Positions 8,828 through 17,200 of a stretch of 64,000 nucleotides of DNA are shown in pieces; the stretch's first letter is position 1, and every line of letters starts with the position of its first letter. Source of the DNA: Lactobacillus sp. S2-2 (lineage in GTDB: Bacteria; Bacillota; Bacilli; Lactobacillales; Lactobacillaceae). The stretch covers positions 124,001-188,000 of the forward strand of contig NZ_WWFA01000011.1 in assembly GCF_021698855.1 (NCBI RefSeq), read 5' to 3'. The notes below the pieces were generated by a model that had not been told where the DNA came from, ran no database searches, and worked only from the letters and a program-made list of their open reading frames with translations. Made by a program: the position numbers and the translations under genes.

Positions 8828-8868
8828 AAAAGACTTTTGGGATTATTTTAATCCTTAAAAGTCTTTTT
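8825..8868. terminator. Bidirectional terminator
   Basis: A long imperfect stem (AAAAAAGACTTTTGGGATT against AATCCTTAAAAGTCTTTTTT) lies between the convergent pentapeptide-repeat and acetyltransferase genes. Confidence 0.8.
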
Positions 8869-9302
8869 TAATTATTTAATTTTAAATGTAGAATTGGATA
8901 ATCATTTCCTTGTCCATCAGTTTCTGATTCATCATATTGTTCAAAGCCATTTTTTAAATAAAATTTAGTAGCATTAGTATTATCTTTATTAACATCTACA
9001 TATTTTATTTGGTCTTGATTAATTAATTGTTGAATGATTTTTGATCCTAATCCTTGTTTAAAGAAATTTGGATGTAAAAATAGCATTTCTAATTTATCAT
9101 CATCAATACCAGAAAATCCAATTATTTCATTATTATTTAACCAATAGTTTCCGTTTACTTGTTTTAAATAAAAAGGAAGATTTCTTTTGATTTCTTCTTT
9201 ATCTTGTTGTTTTAAAAAGTCATGAGTAGCTGTTACGGATTCTTCCCATATATTAATAGCTAATTCATAATTTTGCTCGTTTATTTTTTGTTTTGTTAAC
9301 AT
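8868..9302 (-). CDS. YjaB-like GNAT N-acetyltransferase
   Basis: Acetyl-CoA-dependent acetyltransferase of 144 aa. The N-terminal WEESVTATHDFL, the LEMLFLHPNFFKQGLGSKII loop and the C-terminal YLKNGFEQYDESETDGQG follow the same order as in Escherichia coli YjaB, including the ATHDFL and DxxG near the end, so it belongs to that subfamily. The acetyl-CoA loop QGLGSK fits the Q/R-x-x-G-x-G/A rule. The ATG at 9302 has AAAGGA upstream. YjaB has been linked to lysine acetylation in E. coli; the substrate here is unknown. Confidence 0.78.
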   Translation of the reverse strand: MLTKQKINEQNYELAINIWEESVTATHDFLKQQDKEEIKRNLPFYLKQVNGNYWLNNNEIIGFSGIDDDKLEMLFLHPNFFKQGLGSKIIQQLINQDQIKYVDVNKDNTNATKFYLKNGFEQYDESETDGQGNDYPILHLKLNN

Positions 9303-9474
9303 AATTTATCCTTTCTACTTAAATAACTGTCTTTAATTATTTTATTAGTTTTATTTAAATAAGTATATATAAATTAATTTAAAAAAATATGAATTATCAG
9401 AGCTTATGTAACAAAATTGTAATCAATTTATGCTATTTTTAGAGGGTACCTAAATTTTAATTAGGAGTCCTTGT

Positions 9475-10494
9475 ATGTCAAAATATAGAATTAAATGGAT
9501 TGACATTGCAAAAGCAGTTGGAATAATTGCGGTTGTTGTAGGTCATGCATTACATCCACTTCGTGGGGATGATCATCAATTAATTAATACTATTTATTCA
9601 TCTATTTATTGGTGGCATATGCCATTATTTTTTATTTTAAGTGGATTCTTTCTAAAACCATTAGAAAGAAATTTTGAGTCATTTAAACACTTTATTAAAA
9701 AAAAGGTATTACCTAATATAAAAGATTACTTTTTATATGGAATTATTTTAGTATTTTTAAGTCATTTTTTAAGATCAGAAGAATGGTCATATACTTTTAA
9801 AACATTAGGTAAACTGGTTTATGGTGGAAGAACATTAACTGACGAACTTACAGTTTTTTGGTTTATAAACGTTCTCATTATTACTACTGTAGTTGTAACT
9901 TTATTAATTTCTTATGTTAAAGATGTTAGAGTCCAATTTTTTATTAGTATTATGATGTTTACATTAGGTGTTTCATATAAAGAAATAGGATTTTTTAAAT
10001 TTGAATATATGCCATGGTCACTGGATCGAGTATTATTAACTACTTTTTGGATGTTATTAGGATATTATTTATTTAAATATTATCCGGCCATTAAGCATAA
10101 GGGAATCATTTTAATGAGTGGATTGAGTTTATACGCATTGTTCTTTGTTTTAAAATATCAAGGAATTTTAGTGTTCGGATTATACATTAAATCTCACAAG
10201 TTACATAATACATTCCTTATTTTTTATGCGTCAGTATTGTTTTGTTTAACTGTATTTATTTTATCCGATAAACTTCTTTCTAAGATACCAATTATATCTG
10301 GGATGTTAGCATTTTTGGGTAAATTTACAATTCCGATTATGTATTTTCATAAAGCAGTTTTTGATTTAGTTGATTTTATGAAATTAGATAGCAATCAAAC
10401 TTTAATTTGTATTGTATTTGGGTTATTATTACCGTTATTTGCATATTTTATAATTAAAAAAATAATGAATCAATTTAAACCAATTGAAGTTTAA
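9475..10494 (+). CDS. Membrane acyltransferase (acyltransferase-3 family)
   Basis: Protein of 339 aa with about ten hydrophobic helices. It opens with the family's signature WIDIAKAVGIIAVVVGHALH, in which the His of VVGHA is the presumed catalytic residue, followed by WHMPLFFILSGFFLKP. Members move acetyl or other acyl groups onto sugars of peptidoglycan, wall polymers or exopolysaccharide. It lacks the C-terminal SGNH domain of OatA-type enzymes, so it is closer to fucose 4-O-acetylase-like short forms. The ATG at 9475 has TAGGAG upstream. There are no neighbouring polysaccharide genes to name its substrate. Confidence 0.8.
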   Translation: MSKYRIKWIDIAKAVGIIAVVVGHALHPLRGDDHQLINTIYSSIYWWHMPLFFILSGFFLKPLERNFESFKHFIKKKVLPNIKDYFLYGIILVFLSHFLRSEEWSYTFKTLGKLVYGGRTLTDELTVFWFINVLIITTVVVTLLISYVKDVRVQFFISIMMFTLGVSYKEIGFFKFEYMPWSLDRVLLTTFWMLLGYYLFKYYPAIKHKGIILMSGLSLYALFFVLKYQGILVFGLYIKSHKLHNTFLIFYASVLFCLTVFILSDKLLSKIPIISGMLAFLGKFTIPIMYFHKAVFDLVDFMKLDSNQTLICIVFGLLLPLFAYFIIKKIMNQFKPIEV

Positions 10495-10502
10495 TTTGAA
10501 TA

Positions 10503-10537
10503 TTAAAAGACTTATCTATTAAGATAAGTCTTTTTTA
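10503..10537 (+). terminator. Terminator of the acyltransferase gene
   Basis: AAAAGACTTATC pairs with GATAAGTCTTTT, followed by further Ts, about ten bases after the stop codon. Confidence 0.87.
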
Positions 10538-10720
10538 TTTGTCACTAAATTAAAATTTACATTCATTTTTATTAATGTTATCGTAATAAATAATTTATTA
10601 AAAATTGTTTTTTAATTTATACATAAGTTAAAACTTAAAAAATATATAATTAATAATAAAAAATCATTTTAATTAAAAATTCAGTTATTTTAATTATTAA
10701 AAAGAAAATGAGGTGAGTAT

Positions 10721-11047
10721 TTGAAATTATTAATAGATTTAGGTTTTAAGATTTTTTTAACGATTAATAATTTATGGCTTATAACTGTTTTAGTTTTAAA
10801 TTTTGCTTTAAGTTATATAACAGATAGTGTATTTATATATTCATTATATGTTCTAAATATATTTACTTTAGCTCTATTATTATTAAGCATTCTATTTAAT
10901 CATAAATCCGCTATATTTATTTCATTTATAAATATTATAATTTCAGCATCGTTAATATTTTTATTAGGTTCTTTTTGGATAAATATTTCAGGATGGTCTT
11001 TAATATCATCTATTATTTGCTTTATCTATTTAATTTTAAAAAGATAG
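10721..11047 (+). CDS. Small four-helix membrane protein, unknown
   Basis: Reading frame of 108 aa that is almost wholly hydrophobic, with about four predicted helices separated by short polar turns (YITDSV, FNHKSA, INISGW) and a positively charged end (LILKR). It starts with TTG at 10721, with GAGGTG six bases upstream. I recognise no family. A distant similarity in layout and in the N-x-K-(S/I)-x-x-F-I-x-x-I-N stretch with the protein at 11180 suggests an old tandem duplication. Small membrane proteins of this kind can be immunity or stress proteins, but nothing here proves that. Confidence 0.55.
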   Translation: MKLLIDLGFKIFLTINNLWLITVLVLNFALSYITDSVFIYSLYVLNIFTLALLLLSILFNHKSAIFISFINIIISASLIFLLGSFWINISGWSLISSIICFIYLILKR

Positions 11048-11179
11048 ACAATAAGACCATATCTTTATAGAGGCTTACTAAATCCCTTAAAAATTAACTT
11101 ATTTAGAATAAAAATCAATCACTATTACTTATAGAAAACCTTTCTAACAGCTAAATATTAATTAATAAGGATATATAAT

Positions 11180-11539
11180 ATGAAAGAAATAATTAATATA
11201 ACTTTTAAAACGATTTATTTCACTATAATTATAGGTACAAATATTCTTGTGGCTTATGGATCATTACTAGAAATTCCATTTTTTATAGATTCACATTTTA
11301 AAGAAGGTACTTCTATATTTATATTATTTATAATGGCAATGATAAATATAATTATATTCTTATGTAATAATACAAAGATAAATTTCATAATGGTAATAAT
11401 AAACCTAGGTTTAATTCCTTTGTTCTATTCGGTTAAAACTATGCCTACTATTAAAGGGAATTTTCAAGTTATTATAATTATGTATATAATATGTACTTTA
11501 ATATCTTTAATAAAATTTTTAAAAAATAAATTTTATTAG
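11180..11539 (+). CDS. Small four-helix membrane protein, unknown (possible paralogue of the preceding gene)
   Basis: Protein of 119 aa with about four hydrophobic helices and a basic tail (KFLKNKF). The SD sequence AAGGA stands before ATG 11180. The 132 bases after the preceding gene hold no obvious terminator, so the two may be cotranscribed. The middle segment (CNNTKINFIMVIINL) lines up with FNHKSAIFISFINI of the neighbour. No family is recognised. Its base composition is extreme (A and T almost throughout), so I keep moderate confidence that it is a real gene. Confidence 0.5.
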   Translation: MKEIINITFKTIYFTIIIGTNILVAYGSLLEIPFFIDSHFKEGTSIFILFIMAMINIIIFLCNNTKINFIMVIINLGLIPLFYSVKTMPTIKGNFQVIIIMYIICTLISLIKFLKNKFY

Positions 11540-11610
11540 TCTACATTTTTATAGTTGAATTGAGCTTTGAAATTCAATATATGTCATGAATAAAAACAAG
11601 GACTAAAAGA

Positions 11611-11641
11611 AAAATGCAGCTATAAATTAGTTGCTCTTTTT
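11611..11641 (+). terminator. Weak terminator-like hairpin
   Basis: GCAGCTA (11616-11622) pairs with TTAGTTGC with one G-T pair, preceded by A-rich bases and followed by TCTTTTT. It could end the transcript of the two small membrane proteins. Confidence 0.5.
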
Positions 11642-11653
11642 AGTTGCATTATA

Positions 11654-11681
11654 TTGAATAAGTATAAATTTATGTGATAAT
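11654..11681 (+). promoter_or_regulatory. Candidate promoter of the 11706 gene
   Basis: TTGAAT (11654-11659), a 16-base spacer and GATAAT (11676-11681, preceded by TGT) stand about 25 bases before the start codon. Confidence 0.5.
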
Positions 11682-11705
11682 ACTTATATATAATTGGGGA
11701 TAGGC

Positions 11706-12011
11706 ATGAATATTCATGATTATGTAAAAAAGAATTATGAAAAGGATGAATATGATTCTTTTGAAAAGCAATATAGTGATAGAAATTATTATAAGAATAA
11801 GCAATATTATGAAAATGAATTTAGTGATAATTCAAATGATTTTCAAAAAGGTTATAATCAAGCAAAAAAAGATTATCAAACAAGCAATAAATTTAGACAC
11901 TATCCTAGAATATTCTTGAAGTTTGTTAACTTTATAATTTTTAACAAAATGAAAGAGATCATAGACTTCATAGATGGATATACATATTTTAAACAAAAAA
12001 ACAGTCACTAA
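11706..12011 (+). CDS. Small Tyr/Asn/Lys-rich hypothetical protein
   Basis: Protein of 101 aa starting at ATG 11706 with GGGGATA just upstream; an in-frame TTG at 11694 has no SD sequence. The first 60 residues are strongly polar, with many Tyr, Asn, Lys and Asp and a QKGYNQAKKDY element. Residues about 68-90 form an amphipathic or hydrophobic helix (RIFLKFVNFIIFNKM) that could touch the membrane. A plausible promoter lies upstream. No family is recognised. A second overlapping frame (11737-11919) is shorter and lacks an SD sequence. Confidence 0.5.
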   Translation: MNIHDYVKKNYEKDEYDSFEKQYSDRNYYKNKQYYENEFSDNSNDFQKGYNQAKKDYQTSNKFRHYPRIFLKFVNFIIFNKMKEIIDFIDGYTYFKQKNSH

Positions 12012-12111
12012 TTATGATTTTTTTTATTTTTGAGTAAATTTGTAATTGATATATTAATAATAAAATATTTACTACTATTTAATGATATTAAATTTATATT
12101 AAAAGCAAACA

Positions 12112-12162
12112 AAAAGCTGATATAACAACGATTATTATCGAAAATTATATCAGCTTTTTTCT
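12112..12162 (-). terminator. Terminator of ssrA
   Basis: AAAAAGCTGATATAA (12112-12126) pairs with TTATATCAGCTTTTTT across a 20-base loop. On the minus strand it lies just after the 3' end of tmRNA and ends in a T-run. It could also act on plus-strand transcripts. Confidence 0.82.
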
Positions 12163-12167
12163 ATCAA

Positions 12168-12534
12168 TGGAGTCGGCGGGATTTGAACCCGCGTCCGAGC
12201 ATATCGCCACCTGAACGTCTACATACATAGGATAATTATTTAAGTTTCACTAAGCAAAACGCCATTAACCAAGGCAGACATGATTAGCTAATCTGATTAG
12301 TCTCTTCTTGTTACTTCAGATGGGAGCAATAAGCGTAATCCCAATTAATTATAGGACCCAGGAGTGAGCCTTGGGAGAACTCGTCTGGATCTCCGCTAAG
12401 CGCTTATTAGGCAGCTAATGCGAAATTGTTTGTATTATTTTTTGCAGTTATAATTTAAACTGTACGATTTAACGTATCGCCATACGGTATGCAATTCAGA
12501 TTCGAACTATACCCGTCGAATCCATAACGACCCC
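12168..12534 (-). ncRNA. ssrA: tmRNA (transfer-messenger RNA)
   Basis: On the minus strand the RNA starts with GGGGTCGTTATGGATTCGAC and ends with the T-arm GGGTTCAAATCCC and an encoded CCA, giving about 367 nt. The tag frame (12445-12407) begins with GCA and reads AKNNTNNFALAA before TAA, matching lactobacillary tags that end in ALAA. It rescues stalled ribosomes with SmpB and marks the nascent chain for proteolysis. It has its own terminator downstream. Identification is secure; the 5' end is set by homology with the conserved GGGG start. Confidence 0.97.
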
Positions 12535-12586
12535 ATAATTATTGCAACTGTTATATTACCACTAGTTGCGAATAATTTCTAGTTGT

Positions 12587-13360
12587 TTAAATCAAGTCAA
12601 AGTGTTTTAACCCATTTACAATTCCATGATCAGTATGATCAGTTGTAATAAACTCAGCATATTTTTTAACTTCATCTAATCCATTACCCATTACTACAGC
12701 ATGGTCAACGTAATTAAGCATTGGAATATCATTATTACCATCACCAAAAGCATAAGTTGGAATTCCTTGTAAATTAGCATTTTCAATTAATTGATTAATT
12801 CCAGTACTTTTTGATGCATCTTTTTTTACAATATCAATACCATATGGAGAATTTCTAAAGAAAGTTAATTCAGGAAATTTATTCATATATTCGTTATCTA
12901 AATTTTCATTCATAACAATCATCATATAGGTTGGGTTTTCATGCCAATATTCTTTAGTTACAACTTCTGGTACAATTGCATGAACTCTCTCAAAAGATTT
13001 AAAAGCAGTTGGATCATCATGAGTTGTGATACCACTTCGTTTATCATTATATAAAGCAACAGAGTTATTATTTTCATTTGCAAAGTCAACTAAGTTGTCA
13101 ATTAAATTAGCATCAATTGAATTTGTGAAAATTTCTTTTCCTTCAAACATTCCATAGTCACCATTAGCTGCGATTACAGTATTTATTTTAGAATCTTTTA
13201 AAGTTTCATCCAACTCGAAAAGATTTCTTCCAGTTGCGATAATAGGTAATCCATTATTATTTCTGATTTCATCGAGCGCATTAGCAACTTCATTATTTAT
13301 TTTAGAGTTTTCATCGAATAAAGTTTTATCCAGATCGAAGAAAACTAAATAATCATACAT
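12587..13360 (-). CDS. Cof-type HAD-superfamily phosphatase
   Basis: Cytoplasmic hydrolase of 257 aa. Motif I FFDLDKTL (residues about 7-14) carries the nucleophile Asp, motif II lies in IIATGRN, and motif IV is AFGDGNNDIPML near residue 207. A Cof-type C2 cap lies between motifs II and IV. Such enzymes remove phosphate from sugar phosphates, flavin nucleotides or pyridoxal phosphate; substrates are promiscuous and not predictable. ATG 13360 has GAGGT upstream. The gene stands alone between ssrA and the divergent methyltransferase-like gene. Confidence 0.88.
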   Translation of the reverse strand: MYDYLVFFDLDKTLFDENSKINNEVANALDEIRNNNGLPIIATGRNLFELDETLKDSKINTVIAANGDYGMFEGKEIFTNSIDANLIDNLVDFANENNNSVALYNDKRSGITTHDDPTAFKSFERVHAIVPEVVTKEYWHENPTYMMIVMNENLDNEYMNKFPELTFFRNSPYGIDIVKKDASKSTGINQLIENANLQGIPTYAFGDGNNDIPMLNYVDHAVVMGNGLDEVKKYAEFITTDHTDHGIVNGLKHFDLI

Positions 13361-13478
13361 ATTAATACCTCATTTCATTTAATTATTTTATTATAACTTG
13401 ATTTATTAAGTCTATCTTTATAAGCCTTTTCACGTTACAATAATACTTGATATTGGGAACGAATAAAAGGGAGAAACT

Positions 13479-14642
13479 ATGCGAAAAATTGAAATAACCG
13501 GTGATGCAGCCAAAAAATTTGAAGGTGGATATCCATTAATAAGTCTAAAAGACTTAAATAATTCTGACGATTTTAATGAAGGACAATTAGTTAGTTTAGT
13601 TAAAAATGAACATTTTGTAGCTTCAGCTTATTTTGGAAAACAAAATACTGGAATTGGATGGGTTTTAAGTCGTAAAGAAAACCAAGAAATAAATCAACGT
13701 TTCTTTGAAAGAATTTTTACAAATGCTTTTAATAAAAGAAATGAGTTTTTTGAAGAAGAACTTGAAATTTTTAGATTATTTAATGGACAAGGTGATAATC
13801 TTGGTGGAATAACCGTTGATTACTTTAACGGTAATGTCTTAATAAGTTGGGATAATCAAGGTATCTATCAATACCGTTCAATGATTATTAAAGCTATTAC
13901 AAATTCATTAACTGAATATAGTAATTTATATGATGTTAAAAAATTTGAATCCAATATTACCATCAATGCATTGAATCATTATTCTATCGATCCAAAGGAA
14001 CAAATTATAGCTAGTGAAAATACAATTAAATTTCCAGTTAATTTAGATGGGAACATTAATACTGGAATTGATGTAATTTATCGTGATATTAGAACAGATT
14101 TGAAAGATAACTCAAGTAATAAAATGGCATTAAATTTATTTCATAATCAAACAGGATTTGTAGGTGCAGAAATTAGTGGGGGAACTTTAAAAACTACTAA
14201 TGTTGATTCATCTAAGAAGACAATTGATGAATTAAATGATTTATTTGAAAGTAATCAAATGACTGCTGGAGCACAAGAAAATCGTAGTATGGATGTAATG
14301 GGTTATTTAGACTATGCTCAAAAGCATGAATTAAAATTTGATTTAATTACAATTAAAATACCAATGTTTTTTAAGAGTAAAAAAGGAAACTTCCAAATTA
14401 AAAAAGATTTGAATTCTTTATTAGAAAAAATAATTAAAATTGCAGCTTCAAATGCAGATATTTATTTTGTAGTTGATACACCTAATTTTTCAATGAAAAA
14501 ACTAAATTATGCAATTAAAGATGTTATGGCTAAGCAAAAATATGACATTATAAAGAAATATATTGCACCTGATGATTTTACAATTGATTCTGAATTTCGT
14601 GATACAGGTAATTTAAATGCAATTTGGATTAAATTAAAATAA
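13479..14642 (+). CDS. RlmI-like rRNA methyltransferase homologue with degenerate SAM and catalytic motifs
   Basis: Protein of 387 aa that aligns along its whole length with the class I rRNA methyltransferases of the RlmI/YwbD group: an N-terminal PUA domain (GGYPLISLKDL ... GIGWVLS), a central RNA-binding part (FNGQGDNLGGITVDYF) and a C-terminal Rossmann-like domain. The Rossmann domain's key motifs are altered. The usual TG-x-FLDQR is TGIDVIYRDIR (195-205), the FSYTG-x-FS SAM loop is FHNQTGFVG (221-229), and the LDPPSF motif is IKIPMFF (292-298). The frame is open and has a good SD sequence (AAAGGGAG), so it is probably expressed but may have lost methyl transfer. It ends in a bidirectional terminator. 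Confidence 0.75.
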   Translation: MRKIEITGDAAKKFEGGYPLISLKDLNNSDDFNEGQLVSLVKNEHFVASAYFGKQNTGIGWVLSRKENQEINQRFFERIFTNAFNKRNEFFEEELEIFRLFNGQGDNLGGITVDYFNGNVLISWDNQGIYQYRSMIIKAITNSLTEYSNLYDVKKFESNITINALNHYSIDPKEQIIASENTIKFPVNLDGNINTGIDVIYRDIRTDLKDNSSNKMALNLFHNQTGFVGAEISGGTLKTTNVDSSKKTIDELNDLFESNQMTAGAQENRSMDVMGYLDYAQKHELKFDLITIKIPMFFKSKKGNFQIKKDLNSLLEKIIKIAASNADIYFVVDTPNFSMKKLNYAIKDVMAKQKYDIIKKYIAPDDFTIDSEFRDTGNLNAIWIKLK

Positions 14643-14669
14643 AAAAGAGCTATTATAGCTCTTTTTTTA
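14640..14669. terminator. Bidirectional terminator
   Basis: AAAAAAGAGCTA-TTA-TAGCTCTTTTTTT is symmetrical and lies between the convergent methyltransferase-like and ABC transporter genes. Confidence 0.88.
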
Positions 14670-16184
14670 TTTGATTAATTTTTCTTTTTGTAAAAAGTTA
14701 TGAGCAACTTGATTAGCTTTTTGATGTTTAATTGTTACTAAGTAATTCATATTTTGCATATCTTTATTTGAAATTTTATCTTTAAGCTTATTTAAATTTT
14801 TAACAATTTTAGGATTATCTTTGGAAAATTCTTTATTCATTAGTGGAGCTCCTTGATAAGGAGGGAAGAATTTCTTATCATCTTTTAAAATAACTAAATT
14901 ATATTGTTTAATTTGCGGATCAGTTGTATAAGCGTCTGTAATATCAATCTTTTTGTTTGCTAAAGCTTGATATCTTAATGATGATTCCATTACTTTAACA
15001 GATGTAAAATGCAAATCGTATCGTTTCTTTAATCCAGGATATCCATCGACTTGATTTGAAAAATCAGTATCAAAACCAGCTTGTAAATTACTATGCATTT
15101 TTAAATCTGAAATATTGTGTAAATTGTATTTTTTAGCAACAGATTTTTTAACAGCAATCCCGTAATTATTTTGATATTTCATTGGATTAAGATAGTCCAT
15201 TTTATATTTTTCTGATAGCTCATTTTTTGCTATTTTATAAGTTATTTTGGGATTATGACTAATTGAATTGTCTTTTACAATTGTTTGCAAAACGGTTCCA
15301 GTAAATTCTGGGTAAATATCAATATTGTTATTTTGTAATGCTTTAAATAAGAAGGTTGTTCCACCAAAGTTAGGTTTAGTTATGACTTGTATATTAGGGT
15401 CATTATTTTTGATTAATTCTTTATACATATTGATTAAAATATCAGGTTCTCCACCAAGCTTTCCAGCAATTGTGACAGTTTTTTGTTGGCTATTTTTAAT
15501 AGAAGAATAACCAGTTAATCCAATTATTAAAATAATAAAAATAGTTAAGGTGATTAATACTTTTTTTAAAGAAATTTTGCTTAATATTTTAATTAAAAGA
15601 TTAGCCAAAATGGCAAGAATAGCTGATAAAATTGCTCCAACTAAAAGTGCATTATTATCATTGCTTTGTATTCCAGATAGGATGAAAGTACCAAGCCCAC
15701 CACCACCGATAAGAGCAGCTAAGGTAGTTGTACCAATAATCATTACTGTTGCAATTCTAATTCCTGAAATAATTGAAGGAAAGGCAAGTGGAAATTGAAT
15801 TTTAAATAATTTAAATCGTTTGGAAATTCCAAGTGCTTCTGAAACCTCAATTAAATTAGGATCAATATTTGTTAAACCAGTATATGTATTTTGAAATACT
15901 GGCATTATTGCATATGCTACTAATGCGATAATTGCTGGTAGTTTTCCAATTCCAATGAATGGAATTAAAAGTCCTAGGATGGCTAAACTAGGAATGGTTT
16001 GTATAATACTAGCTAAGTATAAAATCAAATTAGCAATTTTTGAATGATTAATTAAGATAACAGCTAAAGGAATTGCAGTAATTACTGTAATAAATAGAGC
16101 GATTAATGCAATTTCTAAATGTTGTAAAAGAGCATTTAAAATTGAATGTTGGTTATTTAAAATATAATTTAATAATGATTTCAT
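14667..16184 (-). CDS. Fused ABC permease and substrate-binding protein (osmoprotectant or ergothioneine type)
   Basis: Protein of 505 aa with two parts. Residues about 1-215 form a binding-protein-dependent permease with five or six helices and the EAA loop (EVSEALGISKRFKLFKIQFPLA). After one more helix, residues about 235-505 form an OpuAC-type type II binding protein (TIAGKLGGEPDILINMY, PEFTGTVLQTI). This fused layout occurs in OpuC/BusAB-like glycine betaine or choline importers and in the ergothioneine importer EgtU, which has almost the same length. I cannot separate the two by eye. ATG 16184 has GAGG eight bases upstream; an in-frame ATG at 16199 overlaps the ATPase stop but lacks an SD sequence. 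Confidence 0.85.
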   Translation of the reverse strand: MKSLLNYILNNQHSILNALLQHLEIALIALFITVITAIPLAVILINHSKIANLILYLASIIQTIPSLAILGLLIPFIGIGKLPAIIALVAYAIMPVFQNTYTGLTNIDPNLIEVSEALGISKRFKLFKIQFPLAFPSIISGIRIATVMIIGTTTLAALIGGGGLGTFILSGIQSNDNNALLVGAILSAILAILANLLIKILSKISLKKVLITLTIFIILIIGLTGYSSIKNSQQKTVTIAGKLGGEPDILINMYKELIKNNDPNIQVITKPNFGGTTFLFKALQNNNIDIYPEFTGTVLQTIVKDNSISHNPKITYKIAKNELSEKYKMDYLNPMKYQNNYGIAVKKSVAKKYNLHNISDLKMHSNLQAGFDTDFSNQVDGYPGLKKRYDLHFTSVKVMESSLRYQALANKKIDITDAYTTDPQIKQYNLVILKDDKKFFPPYQGAPLMNKEFSKDNPKIVKNLNKLKDKISNKDMQNMNYLVTIKHQKANQVAHNFLQKEKLIK

Positions 16185-16195
16185 TTTTAGATACC

Positions 16196-17119
16196 TCATT
16201 TATTTGCAAGATAGTTGATTAAATCATTACTAGTCAAATATCTATTTTCTACTTTAATTACAATATCTGGATTTTTTGATATTTCTTTTGCCCAATCGTT
16301 TATTGTTTGATATTTATCTAATGCCTCGATTGTTTTATTTGGTTTTATATCAGTTCCATATTTTTCTTTGACAACTTGATTCATATAATCAATATGTTTA
16401 ACGTTGTCGGAAATAAATTTTTTAATAAAATTATTATTTGGAGCTGCCATAATTTCTTTAGGAGTACCAATTTGTTGAAGATTTCCTTCTTTAATAATTG
16501 CAATTCGATCACCTAATTTTACAGCTTCATTCATATCATGTGTAACGAATACAAAAGTAGTATCTAATTTATGATGTAATTTTAGAATTAAGTCTTGTAG
16601 TTGTGTTTTAGATATAGGATCTAATGCGCTAAAGGGTTCGTCCATTAATACAATTGATGGATTTGAAGCTAAAGCTCTAACAATTCCAACTCTTTGTGCT
16701 TCACCACCTGATAATTCATTTGGCATTTTTGACATAAATTTTAAAGGATTTAATCCAACCAAATTTAATAATTCTTCAATTCTCTCTTGTTGCTCTTTTT
16801 TGTTCCATTTTAAATTAATTAATTGAATTGCTGAGTTTTCAAATACATTCATATTTGGAAATAAAGCACTTGATTGAAGTACATATCCAATATTGTGTCT
16901 TAATTGATTAATATTGATGTTTTGTAAATTATTATTGTTAATTAAAATTTCACCACTAGATGGTTTATTTAACTGATTAATCATTTTTAAGAGAGTAGTT
17001 TTACCTGAACCTGAAGGTCCAACTAAAATAAATAATTCGTTAGTTTTAATTTGTATGGAAAAATCATTGATAATAGTTTTATTATTAATAATTTTTTTTA
17101 CGTGGTTAAATTCAATCAT
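16196..17119 (-). CDS. ABC transporter ATPase of the osmoprotectant/ergothioneine type
   Basis: ATP-binding subunit of 307 aa for the downstream fused permease. Walker A is GPSGSGKTT (about 34-42), the signature is LSGGEAQRVG, Walker B is VLMDEPFSALD, and the switch His is in FVTHD. OpuCA- or EgtV-type ATPases usually carry two C-terminal CBS domains and reach about 370-400 aa. Here only some 70 residues follow the ATPase core, so at most a remnant is left and ionic-strength sensing through CBS pairs is unlikely. The stop TGA overlaps an in-frame ATG of the permease frame. AAGGAAG stands before ATG 17119, with a terminator hairpin directly before that. Confidence 0.87.
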   Translation of the reverse strand: MIEFNHVKKIINNKTIINDFSIQIKTNELFILVGPSGSGKTTLLKMINQLNKPSSGEILINNNNLQNININQLRHNIGYVLQSSALFPNMNVFENSAIQLINLKWNKKEQQERIEELLNLVGLNPLKFMSKMPNELSGGEAQRVGIVRALASNPSIVLMDEPFSALDPISKTQLQDLILKLHHKLDTTFVFVTHDMNEAVKLGDRIAIIKEGNLQQIGTPKEIMAAPNNNFIKKFISDNVKHIDYMNQVVKEKYGTDIKPNKTIEALDKYQTINDWAKEISKNPDIVIKVENRYLTSNDLINYLANK

Positions 17120-17137
17120 ATTTAAGTACTTCCTTTT

Positions 17138-17183
17138 TATAAAAAAACGCTACAATTAACGATGCTTAATTGTAACGTTTTTC
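17138..17183 (-). terminator. Terminator between the DUF1722 gene and the ABC operon
   Basis: On the minus strand ACGTTACAATTAA pairs with TTAATTGTAGCGT across GCATCG and is followed by seven Ts. Only about 22 bases separate its T-run from the ABC ATPase start, and these hold the SD sequence. No room remains for a separate promoter, so the ABC genes either depend on readthrough or start from a promoter upstream of the hairpin. Confidence 0.78.
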
Positions 17184-17200
17184 AGATTAATTTCATAAGA

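Noticed and set aside
11737-11919. Alternative 60-codon frame within the 11706 gene
   Set aside because: It has no SD sequence, is shorter, and is made of Ile, Met and Lys codons from AT-rich DNA.
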